The position numbers were made by a program, and so were the translations under genes. From NCBI GenBank assembly GCA_964475985.1, contig CAYYYP010000085.1, positions 1-5,672 on the forward strand: a DNA stretch of 5,672 bases, given 5' to 3'. Source of the stretch: CAYYYP01 sp964475985. Its GTDB lineage: Bacteria; Bdellovibrionota; UBA1018; CAYHWW01. The notes beneath the pieces were generated by a model. That model was not told where the DNA came from. It saw only the letters and a program-made list of their open reading frames with translations, and searched no databases. Of the stretch, positions 5,497-5,672 are shown one piece after another (positions within the stretch are counted from its first letter, which is position 1; every line of letters begins with the position of its first letter).

Positions 5497-5577
5497 CCGC
5501 TAGACTCAATGCGGGAGATCTTTTCGTGAACCTTTTGGTTAATGAGGAAGTCGACATACCACGGAAAGTCGCAATAA

Positions 5578-5598
5578 CAATAAAAATTATTTATATTG
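5578..5598. repeat. AT-rich 21-bp imperfect palindrome
   Basis: The arms CAATAAAAAT and ATTTATATTG pair at 9 of 10 positions around a single central base. It lies about 100 bases upstream of the kinase-like start and just past the stop of the next minus-strand gene. A minus-strand TATAAA (5590-5595) lies inside it, with only a weak -35 (TAGGAA, 5613-5618). It could be an operator, a promoter element, or a terminator part whose T5 run follows on the minus strand. Confidence 0.45.
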
Positions 5599-5630
5599 TG
5601 GCGATCTAAAATTTCCTACGAATCGCCGCA
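5597..5630. repeat. Inverted repeat (9-bp stem, 16-base loop) across a stop codon
   Basis: TGTGGCGAT (5597-5605) pairs with ATCGCCGCA (5622-5630), with one G-U-type mismatch. It includes the end of the minus-strand partial gene and its stop at 5606-5608 lies in the loop. On the minus strand it is followed by an AT-rich stretch with a short T run (about 5582-5587), so it may help end transcription of that gene, although the long loop makes it a poor intrinsic terminator. Confidence 0.35.
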
Positions 5631-5671
5631 AAAATACCGTCACTAAGGAGCATTGCATCAAGAGTAGTGAA
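5606..5671 (-). CDS. C-terminal end of a minus-strand gene cut by the window edge; possible RNA methyltransferase
   Basis: Twenty-one codons run from the window edge to a TAG (plus strand 5606-5608), ending LLSDGIFAAIRRKF. The pattern 'DG-F-A-(L/I)-R-(R/K)' is common at the C-terminus of Sun/RsmB-type m5C RNA methyltransferases ('DGFFaAlLrr'), so this is a possible identity, but the tail is too short to be sure. It lies upstream of the kinase-like gene in the same direction, with a 130-base gap that holds an AT-rich palindrome. Confidence 0.35.
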   Translation of the reverse strand, partial: FTTLDAMLLSDGIFAAIRRKF

Positions 5672-5672
5672 G

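Noticed and set aside
5641..5672. AAGGAG at 5645-5650 as a ribosome site for a plus-strand gene at the window edge
   Set aside because: No start codon lies at a usable distance (TTG is 2 bases away, GTG 16), and the minus strand has a better coding tail here.

Overview
This window looks like chromosomal DNA from a Gram-negative bacterium. It carries several Sec-type signal peptides, one lipoprotein signal, and one protein that looks like an outer-membrane beta-barrel. The density of exported proteins would suit a Bdellovibrionota-like or other delta-type lineage, but that placement is inference; no marker gene fixes the taxonomy. No tRNA, rRNA, CRISPR array, insertion sequence or integrase was seen.

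Left part (1-2802, plus strand). A short possible C-terminal gene tail (3-98) is followed by a C-rich spacer. Then comes a tight three-gene operon: a small exported two-cysteine protein (247-657); an exported 184-residue protein whose last ~100 residues have the beta-alpha-beta-beta-alpha-beta order of a subtilisin propeptide / inhibitor I9 domain (672-1226); and a subtilisin-family (S8) serine protease carrying a lipoprotein signal (1177-2802). The protease start lies 50 bases inside the second gene. It has only about 40 residues between its lipid-anchor Cys and the mature domain, too few for a propeptide. The best reading is that the propeptide/chaperone-inhibitor is a separate protein made in trans and coupled to the protease by translation. 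This is the most interesting feature of the window.

Middle (2784-3970). A four-helix membrane protein of unknown function runs on the minus strand, its end overlapping the protease end. An exported protein with an Arg/Pro-rich linker and a probable beta-barrel runs on the plus strand, with a perfect TATAAT and a strong Shine-Dalgarno sequence.

Right part (3979-5672). Two gene remnants face away from each other: on the minus strand the last third of an ArgP/IciA-type LysR regulator, and on the plus strand what looks like the C-terminal half of a heme-oxygenase-like diiron enzyme. Both lose their 5' part at the same point near 4260-4275, as if one deletion removed their shared divergent promoter region. 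Next, on the minus strand, is an exported protein with kinase-fold motifs that stops right after its DFG-like Asp. Upstream of it is an AT-rich spacer with a 21-bp imperfect palindrome and the last 21 codons of another minus-strand gene, possibly an RNA methyltransferase.
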